From Caloranaerobacter sp050286925 (GTDB taxonomy: Bacteria; Bacillota; Clostridia; Tissierellales; Thermohalobacteraceae): 64,000 nt of DNA. Of the stretch, positions 52,891 to 61,324 are shown piece after piece. A model generated the notes under the pieces. It did no database searches and was not told the origin of the DNA. It worked only from the letters and a program-made list of their open reading frames with translations. The stretch spans positions 1-64,000 of the forward strand of contig NZ_JBFWFX010000004.1 in assembly GCF_050286925.1 (NCBI RefSeq), in the 5' to 3' direction. Every line of letters begins with the position of its first letter. The stretch's first letter is position 1. The position numbers and the translations under genes are program-made.

Positions 52891-53868
52891 ATGAGCTTAA
52901 GAATTAGACCTAGAAGATTGAGACTTAATAACAGTATTAGAAGTTTGATAAGGGAAACAAAATTAAGTGTTGACGACTTAATTTATCCTTTATTTTTAGT
53001 AGAAGGGGAAAATATAAAAGAAGAAATAAGTTCATTACCTGGTAATTATCATTTTTCTGTTGATATGTTAGAGGAAGAAATAAAAGAAATATCTAAGTTA
53101 GGGATTAAAGCAGTATTACTTTTTGGAATACCAAAAGAGAAAAATCCTATTGGAAGTGAGGCTTATAATGATGAAGGTATAGTTCAAAGAGGTATAAAAG
53201 AAATAAAGAAAATAAATAAAGATATTTTAGTAATAACTGATATATGTATGTGCCAATATACTGACCATGGACATTGTGGAATTATTAAAAATGAAGATGT
53301 AGACAATGATAGCACTTTAGATTATTTAGCTAAAATTGCTTTATCCCATGCTAAAGCTGGTGCTGATATGGTTGCACCTTCTGACATGATGGATGGAAGA
53401 GTAGCTAAAATTAGAGAAGCGCTTGATGCAAATGGATTTACTAATGTGTCAATTATGGCCTATAGTGTTAAATATGCTTCTGCATTTTACGGACCTTTTA
53501 GAGATGCAGCTTATTCAAAACCTCAATTTGGAGATAGAAAAACCTATCAGATGGATCCTAGTAATTCAAATGAAGCTTTGAGAGAAGTTGAGCTAGACCT
53601 TTTAGAAGGTGCTGATATCGTAATGGTTAAACCTGCACTATCCTATCTTGATATAATAAGAAGGCTAAAAGATAATTTCAATGTTCCAATTGCTGCATAT
53701 AATGTAAGCGGAGAATATGCAATGATAAAGGCTTCTGCTCAAAAGGGGCTTGTAGATGAAAAGACGATAGTATTTGAGATTTTGACAAGCATAAAGAGGG
53801 CGGGAGCTGATATCATTATTACATATTTTGCTAAAGATATTGCTAAATGGCTTATGGAGGAGATATAA
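52891..53868 (+). CDS. hemB: Delta-aminolevulinic acid dehydratase (porphobilinogen synthase)
   Basis: The 325-residue enzyme condenses two 5-aminolevulinates. RPRRLRLNNSIRSLIRET opens it, the zinc-type cysteine loop is DICMCQYTDHGHCG, and the Schiff-base lysines are in SIMAYSVKYASAFYGPFRDA and GADIVMVKPALSYLDII. ATG 52891 is preferred; a GTG at 52882 overlaps the GGGGTGA ribosome site. It ends one base before hemL. Confidence 0.95.
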   Translation: MSLRIRPRRLRLNNSIRSLIRETKLSVDDLIYPLFLVEGENIKEEISSLPGNYHFSVDMLEEEIKEISKLGIKAVLLFGIPKEKNPIGSEAYNDEGIVQRGIKEIKKINKDILVITDICMCQYTDHGHCGIIKNEDVDNDSTLDYLAKIALSHAKAGADMVAPSDMMDGRVAKIREALDANGFTNVSIMAYSVKYASAFYGPFRDAAYSKPQFGDRKTYQMDPSNSNEALREVELDLLEGADIVMVKPALSYLDIIRRLKDNFNVPIAAYNVSGEYAMIKASAQKGLVDEKTIVFEILTSIKRAGADIIITYFAKDIAKWLMEEI

Positions 53869-55161
53869 ATGGATTTACAAAAATCAAAAATAGCATTTCA
53901 GGAAGCTCAAAAATATATACCAGGAGGAGTTAATAGTCCGGTTAGGGCTTTTAAATCAGTTTCAATCAATCCTCCTTTTATACAAAGAGGAAAGGGTTCT
54001 AAAATATATGATATAGATGGGAATGAATATATTGATTATGTTCTATCTTGGGGGCCATTAATTCTTGGACATTGTCATCCAGAAGTAGTAAAGGCATTAC
54101 ACAATACAGTAGAGACAGGAACTAGTTTTGGGGCACCTACAGAAATGGAAACAAAATTAGCCAAACTTATTTGTGAAGCAGTACCTTCAGTTGAAATGGT
54201 TAGGATGGTTAATTCAGGAACAGAGGCAACAATGAGTGCTTTAAGATTGGCTAGGGCATATACTAATAGAGATATAATAGTTAAGTTTATTGGAAATTAT
54301 CATGGACATTCTGATAGCCTTCTTGTAAAGGCTGGTTCAGGAGCATTAACTCATGGAATACCTGATAGCCCTGGAGTACCAGCAGATATAGCAAAAAACA
54401 CAATTACAGCTAGATATAATGATATAGAAGGGCTAATAGAAATATTTAAAATATATGGAGATAAAATAGCGGGAGTTATTATTGAGCCAATAGCAGGGAA
54501 TATGGGTGTTGTTCCGGCTACACAGGAATTTATAGATTTTTTAAGGGATATTACATATAAATATGGGGCTATCCTTATATTTGATGAAGTTATGACAGGC
54601 TTTAGGGTTGCATATGGCTGTGCTCAAAGTTTATATAATGTTATGCCTGACATAACTTGCTTTGGTAAAATAATAGGTGGAGGATTGCCTGTAGGAGCTT
54701 ACGGAGGCAAGAGAGAAATAATGAGCAAGATCTCTCCTATAGGTCCAGTATATCAAGCAGGTACTTTATCTGGAAATCCTTTGGCTGTAACTGCAGGATT
54801 TACAACTCTTAAGATTCTAAGAGATAATCCTAAAATATATGAGGAATTAGAACAAAAAGCTGCAAGACTTGAAGAAGGATTTAAGGAAAATGCCGTTAAA
54901 CTTGGAATTAATATTGTAATAAATAGGATTGGTTCTATGATATGTACTTATTTTACAGATGAAAAAGTATATGATTATGAAACTGCAATTAAAAGTAATA
55001 CTAAGATGTTTGCAAGATATTTCGAAGAAATGTTAAAACAAGGTATATATTTAGCTTCTTCTCAATTCGAAGCTGGATTTATTTCTGCTGCTCATACGAT
55101 AGAAGATATAGAAAAAACTATAGAAGCTAATTATAATGCATTAAAAAAGCTCACTTCGTAG
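53869..55161 (+). CDS. hemL: Glutamate-1-semialdehyde 2,1-aminomutase
   Basis: This 430-residue PLP enzyme completes the C5 route from glutamate to 5-aminolevulinate. PGGVNSPVRAFKSVSINPPF, MVNSGTEATMSALRLARAYT, ILIFDEVMTGFRVAYG and the PLP lysine in TCFGKIIGGGLPVGAYGGKR are intact. It is the last gene of the tetrapyrrole operon and is followed by a terminator. Confidence 0.95.
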   Translation: MDLQKSKIAFQEAQKYIPGGVNSPVRAFKSVSINPPFIQRGKGSKIYDIDGNEYIDYVLSWGPLILGHCHPEVVKALHNTVETGTSFGAPTEMETKLAKLICEAVPSVEMVRMVNSGTEATMSALRLARAYTNRDIIVKFIGNYHGHSDSLLVKAGSGALTHGIPDSPGVPADIAKNTITARYNDIEGLIEIFKIYGDKIAGVIIEPIAGNMGVVPATQEFIDFLRDITYKYGAILIFDEVMTGFRVAYGCAQSLYNVMPDITCFGKIIGGGLPVGAYGGKREIMSKISPIGPVYQAGTLSGNPLAVTAGFTTLKILRDNPKIYEELEQKAARLEEGFKENAVKLGINIVINRIGSMICTYFTDEKVYDYETAIKSNTKMFARYFEEMLKQGIYLASSQFEAGFISAAHTIEDIEKTIEANYNALKKLTS

Positions 55162-55192
55162 TGGAATGAGTTTATAATGACGCGATAAATAT

Positions 55193-55228
55193 AAGGCTGT
55201 CAGCTATTAGCTGTCAGCTTATTTTTTA
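55193..55228 (+). terminator. Terminator of the cobalamin operon
   Basis: AAGGCTGTCAGCT (55193-55205) pairs with AGCTGTCAGCTT across three bases with one mismatch, followed by ATTTTTTAAC. The arms are also near-direct repeats. Confidence 0.7.
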
Positions 55229-55298
55229 ACTAATATAAGTCGTCTTTTTGAGTTAAACTACTATTATAATGAAATGTAAAATTATGATTAATATAAAG

Positions 55299-55386
55299 TT
55301 AACAAAATAAAAGAAAAAATAATAAATTTAACATAGAATTAACAAAACATAATAAAAAATAATATATTATTAATACTGTGTTAACA
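55299..55386 (+). promoter_or_regulatory. Candidate PhoP/PhoB boxes ahead of the Na/Pi cotransporter gene
   Basis: TTAACA occurs at 55299, 55328, 55339 and 55381. The two central copies are 11 bases apart (TTAACATAGAATTAACA), the spacing of PhoP direct repeats in Firmicutes. The gene downstream encodes a phosphate transporter, which supports the reading. It is inferred from pattern and context, and the region is very AT-rich. Confidence 0.5.
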
Positions 55387-55409
55387 AAAGAATGATTGGA
55401 GGTACTAGT

Positions 55410-57014
55410 ATGGAGATTGCTTTTGGCGTACTTGGTGGTTTAGGGTTATTTTTATACGGTATGAACCTTATGGGAACTGGGTTACAAAAGGCAGCCGGTG
55501 AAAAATTAAAAAAATTAATCGAAATTTTGACAAATAACAGATTTATGGGAGTTCTTGTAGGTACGGTAGTAACTATGATTATTCAAAGTAGTAGTGCTAC
55601 TACCGTAATGGTTGTAGGTTTCGTAAATGCAGGACTTATGACTTTAAGCCAAGCAATTGGAGTAATAATGGGTGCTAACATTGGTACAACCGTAACAGCG
55701 CAATTAGTAGCTTTTAAATTAACAGATATTGCACCAATTATAGTGGCAATAGGTGTTGCTATTTGGCTATTTAGTTCAAAGAAAAAGCACAGAGAGATTG
55801 CTGAGATACTTATAGGATTCGGTATACTTTTTATTGGTATGGATTTTATGAAGCACAGTTTAAAACCTTTAGGTAAGTCACAAGTTTTTAAGGACTTATT
55901 AGTTAGTTTGGAAAATCCATTTTTAGGTATTCTAGTAGGTTTTGGGTTAACTACAATAGTACAGAGTAGTAGTGCTTCAATAGGTTTACTTATAGCATTA
56001 GCCAGTCAAGGACTTATAACAATAGATATAGCATTACCAATATTATTTGGTGATAATATTGGTACTTGTGTTACTGCCCTATTATCAAGTATTGGTGCGA
56101 ATAAAACAGCGAAGAGAGCTGCGCTTATGCACTTATTATTTAACATTATAGGTACATTGATATTTATGATTGTGTTAAGATACCCAATACAGCATTTAGT
56201 AACACGTTTAACGCCTCAAGACGTTGAAAGACAGATTGCTAATGCACATACGTTCTTTAATATTACTAACGTAATAATTCAATTCCCATTTGCAGGATTT
56301 ATTGTTATGGCTGCTAAAAAGTTAATACCAGGGGAAGTTGAAGAAGATAGCACTGGATTAAAATATTTAGATACTAGAATTATTGAAACTCCTTCTATTG
56401 CAGTAGGTCAGGCAGCAAAAGAAGTTTTAAGAATGGGTAAAATTGCTCAAAATTCTCTTAAGATGGCAAAAGAGTCTTTCTTTAACAAGAGTGAAAAGTT
56501 AACACATAAAGTGTTTGAACAAGAGAAATTTATTAATCAATTAGAAAAGGATATTACTCAGTATCTTGTAGAACTTTCAAATGCTGATTTGACTGATGAG
56601 CAACAAGTCAGGGTAACTACTTTATTCAATACAGTTAACGATTTAGAAAGAGTTGGAGACCATGCTGATAACATTGCTGAACTTGCACAATATGCAATAG
56701 ATAATAAACTTAATTTCTCAGATGAAGCTTTAAGAGAACTTGAAATGATGTTTGAGAAAGTAGAAAATTCGTATAGAACAGCTCTTATGGCATATAAAAC
56801 AGCGGATCCAGAAATAGCTAGAAGTGTAATAGCTTTTGAGGAAGAAATTGACTTAATGGAGAAACAATTAAGATCAAACCATATTGAAAGATTAAATAAA
56901 CAGTTATGTCATCCAAGTTCAGGTATAGTATTTTTAGATATGATAAGCAACTTGGAGAGAATAGCAGACCATGCATCAAATATTGCTTTAACAATTTTAG
57001 ATGCACTTAAGTGA
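55410..57014 (+). CDS. Na/Pi cotransporter family protein with PhoU-like domain
   Basis: The protein has 534 residues. The N-terminal ~310 residues form two inverted membrane repeats with the Na/Pi-cotransporter QSSSATTVMVVGFVNAG and QSSSASIGLLIALAS motifs. The C-terminal ~200 residues are a PhoU-like helical domain (NDLERVGDHADNIAELAQYA and SNLERIADHASNIALTI). It imports phosphate with sodium or helps signal phosphate status. ATG 55410 follows GGAGGT; the in-frame ATG at 55392 precedes that site. Confidence 0.93.
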   Translation: MEIAFGVLGGLGLFLYGMNLMGTGLQKAAGEKLKKLIEILTNNRFMGVLVGTVVTMIIQSSSATTVMVVGFVNAGLMTLSQAIGVIMGANIGTTVTAQLVAFKLTDIAPIIVAIGVAIWLFSSKKKHREIAEILIGFGILFIGMDFMKHSLKPLGKSQVFKDLLVSLENPFLGILVGFGLTTIVQSSSASIGLLIALASQGLITIDIALPILFGDNIGTCVTALLSSIGANKTAKRAALMHLLFNIIGTLIFMIVLRYPIQHLVTRLTPQDVERQIANAHTFFNITNVIIQFPFAGFIVMAAKKLIPGEVEEDSTGLKYLDTRIIETPSIAVGQAAKEVLRMGKIAQNSLKMAKESFFNKSEKLTHKVFEQEKFINQLEKDITQYLVELSNADLTDEQQVRVTTLFNTVNDLERVGDHADNIAELAQYAIDNKLNFSDEALRELEMMFEKVENSYRTALMAYKTADPEIARSVIAFEEEIDLMEKQLRSNHIERLNKQLCHPSSGIVFLDMISNLERIADHASNIALTILDALK

Positions 57015-57015
57015 T

Positions 57016-57042
57016 AAAAGAGCCTTTTTAGGCTCTTTTTTG
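57016..57042 (+). terminator. Terminator after the Na/Pi cotransporter gene
   Basis: AAAAGAGCC (57016-57024) pairs with GGCTCTTTT around TTTTTA, followed by a T-run. Confidence 0.88.
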
Positions 57043-57169
57043 TAGTCTGTAGTTAATAGACTAATGGCTATTGACTATTGACTGATAATTGACGTTTTTT
57101 CTTGAGTAGTTTATCTTTTAATTATATAATAATGTTTAAAGATATAGTCTAGATAAGGAGGAAATAGAT

Positions 57170-58018
57170 GTGGAAAAAATAAAAATTATAACAGATAGTG
57201 TTTCTGATGTTCCTTCGCAATATATTGATGAATATGATATAGAGGTTGTTCCTTTAACAATTAATTTTGAAAATGAAAGTTATAAAGATAAGGTTGATAT
57301 TACAGTTGATGAGTTTTATAAAAAAATGGATGAAAGTGTTAAATTACCAACTACTTCGCAAATAACTCCAATGGAGTTTTTAGATATATATAAAAAATTC
57401 CAAGACGATTATGATTATTTAATTGTAATAACTTTATCATCGAAACTAAGCGGTACATATCAGTCGGCTATAACAGCTATGCAGTTAGCGGGAATAGAGG
57501 ATAAAGTTATAGTTGTAGATTCTAAAGGAATTACATTAGGACAAGGGCTTATAGTGTTAGAAGCTGCAAGAATGGCAAAAAACGGCAAAAGTAAAGATGA
57601 AATCATAGAAAGATTAAATGAGTTAATTGATAAATTAGAATATATTATTGTAATTGATTCACTAGAAAATTTAAAGAAACTTGGTAGAATATCTGCTACT
57701 AAAGCATTTTTGGGAGAAAAACTTAAAATTAAACCAGTAATAACTATGAGAGATGGATATATTGTGCAGATGGATAAAATTCGCGGAAGAAAAAAAGTAA
57801 TCAAGTGGATTATAGAAAAAATGAAGAGTGATAATGTAAATCTAAAGAATAAAACAATAGGTATAAATCATGCAAGAAACGAAGAAATTAGTATGGAACT
57901 TGTAAATGCTATTAAAGAAAACTTTGATGTTGGAGAAATAATTTTTAGTGAAGTAGGTTGTACAGTAGCTATTTTTGCTGGTACTGGTGCATTTGCTATA
58001 TATTATGAAAAAGAATAA
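57170..58018 (+). CDS. DegV family fatty-acid-binding protein
   Basis: The protein has 282 residues. KIITDSVSDVPSQYIDEYDI, LPTTSQITPMEFLDIY, ITLSSKLSGTYQSAITAMQL and LENLKKLGRISATKAFLGE are DegV/FakB hallmarks, and the end GAFAIYYEKE is complete. The family binds fatty acids, in some bacteria for phosphorylation by FakA, which is not in the window. GTG 57170 follows AAGGAGG by eight bases. Confidence 0.93.
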   Translation: MEKIKIITDSVSDVPSQYIDEYDIEVVPLTINFENESYKDKVDITVDEFYKKMDESVKLPTTSQITPMEFLDIYKKFQDDYDYLIVITLSSKLSGTYQSAITAMQLAGIEDKVIVVDSKGITLGQGLIVLEAARMAKNGKSKDEIIERLNELIDKLEYIIVIDSLENLKKLGRISATKAFLGEKLKIKPVITMRDGYIVQMDKIRGRKKVIKWIIEKMKSDNVNLKNKTIGINHARNEEISMELVNAIKENFDVGEIIFSEVGCTVAIFAGTGAFAIYYEKE

Positions 58019-58087
58019 AAAATCAAGTTATTGATAAAGTAGATGTTAGAAGACAAACTACATTCTTATTTACAGGAAGGTGATAGA

Positions 58088-59200
58088 GTGGCAAGTAAAG
58101 TTTATTTTGTAAACTTAAGAGCGAGAAGTAAAAAAGATAATATACCGAATAAAATTCAAAGGTTATTTGATAAAGCTGGTATTAAAGAGGTGTTATCAAA
58201 AGATGATTTAACTGCAATAAAATTGCATTTCGGAGAAAAAGGCTCTAGTGCTTTTATACATCCAATTTTTGTTAGACAAATAGTTAATAAAGCAAAAGAA
58301 TGTGGAGTTAAGCCATTTTTAACAGATACTAATACTCTTTATACAGGAAGCAGGACAAATAGCGTTACACACATACAAACTGCTATAGAAAACGGGTTTG
58401 CATATGCTGTGGTAAATGCTCCTATAATAATAGCTGATGGTATATATAGTAAGAATTCAGTTGAAGTTAAAATAGACAAAAATCATTTTGAAACGGTAAA
58501 AATAGCTGGAGATATTTATTATTCTAATTCTATGATTGTATTAAGTCATGTTAAGGGACATGGAATGGCTGGATTTGGTGGTGCTATAAAGAACTTAGCA
58601 ATGGGTTGTGCGACTGCTGCAGGAAAACAGATTCAGCATTCTGATGCTAAGCCTAAAGTAATTAGTAAGAAGTGTATTGGTTGTAAGTTATGTGTTAAGC
58701 ATTGTCCTGTTGAAGCTATAGAGATGACAGATAATAAAGCAGTTATAGATAAAGACAAATGTATTGGATGTGGTGAATGTATAACAATATGTCCTAAACG
58801 TGCAATTCAAATACAATGGGAGACAGATTCAGATGTTTTCCTTGAAAAAATGGCTGAATATGCTTATGGAGCTGTTAAAAACAAAGAAGGTAAAGTTGCA
58901 TACTTTAATTTTGTGATGAATGTAACTCCAATGTGTGACTGTGTTCCGTGGAGTGATGTACCAATAGTTAATGATGTAGGTATATTAGCTTCTTTTGATC
59001 CAGTAGCAATAGATAAGGCAAGTATAGATTTAATAAATGAGCAAATGGGAATAAAAAATAGTGATTTGAAAGAGGGACACAAACCAGGTGAAGATAAATT
59101 TCATGGTTTGCATCCACAAGTTGATGCTAATAGAATATTAGAGTATGGAGAAGCTATTGGATTAGGTAGTACAAATTATGAATTAATAGAAATTAAATAA
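58088..59200 (+). CDS. DUF362 domain protein with two [4Fe-4S] ferredoxin motifs
   Basis: The protein has ~370 residues. A DUF362 domain (IKLHFGEKGSSAFIHPIFVR, VLSHVKGHGMAGFGGAIKNL, FDPVAIDKASIDLINEQ) surrounds two cluster motifs CIGCKLCVKHCP and CIGCGECITICP. It is probably a cytoplasmic electron-transfer or redox protein of unknown partner. GTG 58088 is preferred because GGAAGG ends seven bases upstream; a frame from ATG 58043 has no ribosome site. Confidence 0.88.
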   Translation: MASKVYFVNLRARSKKDNIPNKIQRLFDKAGIKEVLSKDDLTAIKLHFGEKGSSAFIHPIFVRQIVNKAKECGVKPFLTDTNTLYTGSRTNSVTHIQTAIENGFAYAVVNAPIIIADGIYSKNSVEVKIDKNHFETVKIAGDIYYSNSMIVLSHVKGHGMAGFGGAIKNLAMGCATAAGKQIQHSDAKPKVISKKCIGCKLCVKHCPVEAIEMTDNKAVIDKDKCIGCGECITICPKRAIQIQWETDSDVFLEKMAEYAYGAVKNKEGKVAYFNFVMNVTPMCDCVPWSDVPIVNDVGILASFDPVAIDKASIDLINEQMGIKNSDLKEGHKPGEDKFHGLHPQVDANRILEYGEAIGLGSTNYELIEIK

Positions 59201-59212
59201 ATGAAAAATTTG

Positions 59213-59241
59213 TTGTATAAGAAAAATTTATGTATTATAAT
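59213..59241 (+). promoter_or_regulatory. Promoter of the glycine reductase operon
   Basis: TTGTAT (59213-59218) and TATAAT (59236-59241) are separated by 17 bases and placed just ahead of the glycine riboswitch. Confidence 0.7.
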
Positions 59242-59274
59242 ATGAGTATAGAGAAACTTAATATCGTTTTAACT

Positions 59275-59447
59275 GGATGAGAAATGCGGGAGAGACCGTT
59301 AAGGCGCCGAAGGAGTAAGTTATATACCTTGTGTGCCGGTATATAATGAAGCTCTCAGGCAAAAGGACCGTATTTCGACAGTTCTCTGGAGAGCCTTTAG
59401 GGCACCGAAGGAGCAATTCTTGTAAAAGAAGAAACTCTCAGGTTAAA
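59275..59447 (+). ncRNA. Tandem glycine riboswitch
   Basis: Two aptamers are visible. The first (about 59278-59370) has GCGGGAGAGACCG, GGCGCCGAAGGAG and AGCTCTCAGGCAAAAGGACCG. The second (about 59380-59447) has CTGGAGAGCC, GGGCACCGAAGGAGCAA and AAACTCTCAGG. These are the standard glycine-binding cores in tandem. A terminator hairpin follows directly, so glycine binding would be expected to favour read-through into the glycine reductase operon. Boundaries are approximate. Confidence 0.95.
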
Positions 59448-59448
59448 A

Positions 59449-59490
59449 ACAGAGTAAAGGCACCTATAGGGGGGCTTTTACTCTGTTTTT
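59449..59490 (+). terminator. Riboswitch-controlled terminator ahead of grdX
   Basis: ACAGAGTAAA (59449-59458) pairs with TTTACTCTGT and is followed by a run of T residues. It lies between the second glycine aptamer and grdX. Confidence 0.88.
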
Positions 59491-59535
59491 ATGTCATTTT
59501 TACTGAAAACCTTTTCCTTTTAAGGAGTGAATTGA

Positions 59536-59916
59536 TTGGGTAAAATACTTATAACTAATAACCCTTTAGTAAAAAATCAGTTATCGAAATATATCTTAGT
59601 AGAATATTATGAAACGGATTATTTGAATATTTTGAGGAAAGTTAGAGACAGAGTGCATCTAGGCCATAAATTGTTATCACATCCTTTGTCAGGTAGTGTT
59701 AAACCTAATGAAACACCTTACAAATCTATAATTATTAGTATTGATAGAGGAAATCTAGATTACGATTCGCTGATAATTATTGAAAGAAGTATTGAAACTA
59801 CAGAAAAATTTCTAAGAGATTTTAAGACACCAAATTGGTCGGAAAAGATTTTACTAGATTTTCAAACTATAGATTTGTCGCTTATTAAAGATATTGTTAT
59901 AAACAAAGGGGTATAA
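59536..59916 (+). CDS. grdX: GrdX family protein
   Basis: The protein has 126 residues. ILITNNPLVKNQL at the start and VRDRVHLGHKLLSHPLSGSV, with KPNETPYKSI, match GrdX, a small protein of unknown activity that precedes trxB/trxA/grdE in Stickland fermenters. The start is a TTG (59536), eight bases after AAGGAG; no in-frame ATG or GTG is near. It is the first gene under the glycine riboswitch. Confidence 0.9.
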   Translation: MGKILITNNPLVKNQLSKYILVEYYETDYLNILRKVRDRVHLGHKLLSHPLSGSVKPNETPYKSIIISIDRGNLDYDSLIIIERSIETTEKFLRDFKTPNWSEKILLDFQTIDLSLIKDIVINKGV

Positions 59917-59997
59917 TTTGAAGAGCTGTATTTGTATAAAAAGTGTTAAAGAGAGAATTTAGTTAAGTTATTAAAAATTTTAAAAGGAGTGTTGATT

Positions 59998-60945
59998 ATG
60001 GAAAATTTGTATGATGTAGTAATTATAGGTTCAGGCCCAGCGGGTTTATCAGCCGCTTTATATGCAGGAAGAGCAAGATTAAAGACTTTAGTTATTGAAA
60101 AAGATAGAACAGGAGGACAAATAGTAACTACAGACGAAGTAGCTAATTACCCTGGGTCAATTAGAAATGCGACAGGACCTTCTTTAATCGCAAGAATGGT
60201 TGAACAAGTTGAAGAATTTGGAGCAGAAAGAGTTTCTGATAATATTATTGAAGTTGAATTAGAAGGAAAAATCAAAGTACTTAAAGGGGAAAAAGGAGAA
60301 TACAGAGCTAAAACTGTAATAGTTGCAACAGGAGCAAAACCTAGACAACTAAATTGTCCAGGAGAAAAAGAGTTTATTGGAAAGGGAGTTTCTTACTGTG
60401 CTACTTGTGATGCTGATTTCTTTACTGATTTTGACGTATATGTAATCGGTGGAGGGGATTCGGCAGTAGAAGAGGCTATTTATTTGACAAAGTTCGCTAG
60501 AAAAGTAACTATAATACATAGAAGAGATCAGTTAAGAGCAGCTAAATCTATTCAAGAAAAAGCATTTAAGAATGATAAAATTGACTTTATCTGGAATTCT
60601 GAAGTAAAGGAAATAAAAGGTGATGGTATTGTAGAGTCAATGGTTATAAGAAACAGAGTTACTGGTGAGGAAACAGAAATACGTGCAAATGAAGAAGATG
60701 GTACATTTGGTATATTTGTATTCATAGGATATATGCCACAAACTGATTTATTCAAAGGTATATTAGATATGGATGAAAGAGGTTATTTGTTAACTGATGA
60801 AGATATGAGAACAAATATTGAAGGAGTTTTTGCGGCAGGAGATTGTAGGAAGAAGTCATTAAGACAGGTTGTTACTGCCTGTGCAGATGGTGCAATAGCT
60901 GCTACACAGGCTGAAAAATATATCGAGAACAATTTTAGAGAATAA
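59998..60945 (+). CDS. trxB: Thioredoxin-disulfide reductase of the glycine reductase system
   Basis: This 315-residue flavoprotein has the FAD site VVIIGSGPAGLSAALYAG, the redox pair CATC in SYCATCDADFF (C134 and C137), the NAD(P) site VYVIGGGDSAVEEAIYL and GVFAAGDCRKKSLRQVVTAC. The position after CATC reads DAD rather than the usual DGF. It passes electrons to the TrxA encoded 17 bases downstream, which re-reduces glycine reductase. ATG 59998 follows AAGGAG. Confidence 0.94.
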   Translation: MENLYDVVIIGSGPAGLSAALYAGRARLKTLVIEKDRTGGQIVTTDEVANYPGSIRNATGPSLIARMVEQVEEFGAERVSDNIIEVELEGKIKVLKGEKGEYRAKTVIVATGAKPRQLNCPGEKEFIGKGVSYCATCDADFFTDFDVYVIGGGDSAVEEAIYLTKFARKVTIIHRRDQLRAAKSIQEKAFKNDKIDFIWNSEVKEIKGDGIVESMVIRNRVTGEETEIRANEEDGTFGIFVFIGYMPQTDLFKGILDMDERGYLLTDEDMRTNIEGVFAAGDCRKKSLRQVVTACADGAIAATQAEKYIENNFRE

Positions 60946-60962
60946 AATAAGGAGGGGTTATG

Positions 60963-61280
60963 ATGTTAGAAGTAAATAAGGAAACTTTTGAAGCTGAAGT
61001 ACTAAATGCAGAAGGATATGTTTTAGTAGACTTCTGGGGAAAAAGCTGTGAACCTTGCAAAGCTTTATTGCCACACATAGAAAAATTAGCAGAAAAATAT
61101 GGAGATAAGATGAAATTCTGCAAACTTGATACTTCATCAGCAAGAAGATTAGCTATTAAGCAAAGAGTGTTAGGATTACCTACAATAGCTATCTATAAAG
61201 ATGGAGAAAAGATTGACGAATTAACAAAAGAAGATGCAACACCTGCAAATATAGAAGAAATGATTAAAAAGTATATCTAA
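60963..61280 (+). CDS. trxA: Thioredoxin of the glycine reductase system
   Basis: The protein has 105 residues of the thioredoxin fold. The active site is C29-E-P-C32 in FWGKSCEPCKALLPHIEKL instead of the usual WCGPC, and the cis-Pro is in VLGLPTIAIYKDG. Glycine reductase-linked thioredoxins are known to have divergent active sites, so the change fits a dedicated partner of GrdA/GrdB rather than a defect. ATG 60963 or 60960 may be the start. Confidence 0.92.
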   Translation: MLEVNKETFEAEVLNAEGYVLVDFWGKSCEPCKALLPHIEKLAEKYGDKMKFCKLDTSSARRLAIKQRVLGLPTIAIYKDGEKIDELTKEDATPANIEEMIKKYI

Positions 61281-61324
61281 ATTTCATCTTTGAATTATTT
61301 AAAAATTAAAGGGAGGTGAACTGC

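Noticed and set aside
59331..59543. Open reading frame of 70 codons in the glycine reductase leader
   Set aside because: It lies across the tandem glycine aptamers and the terminator; the RNA structure explains the sequence and the peptide resembles nothing.
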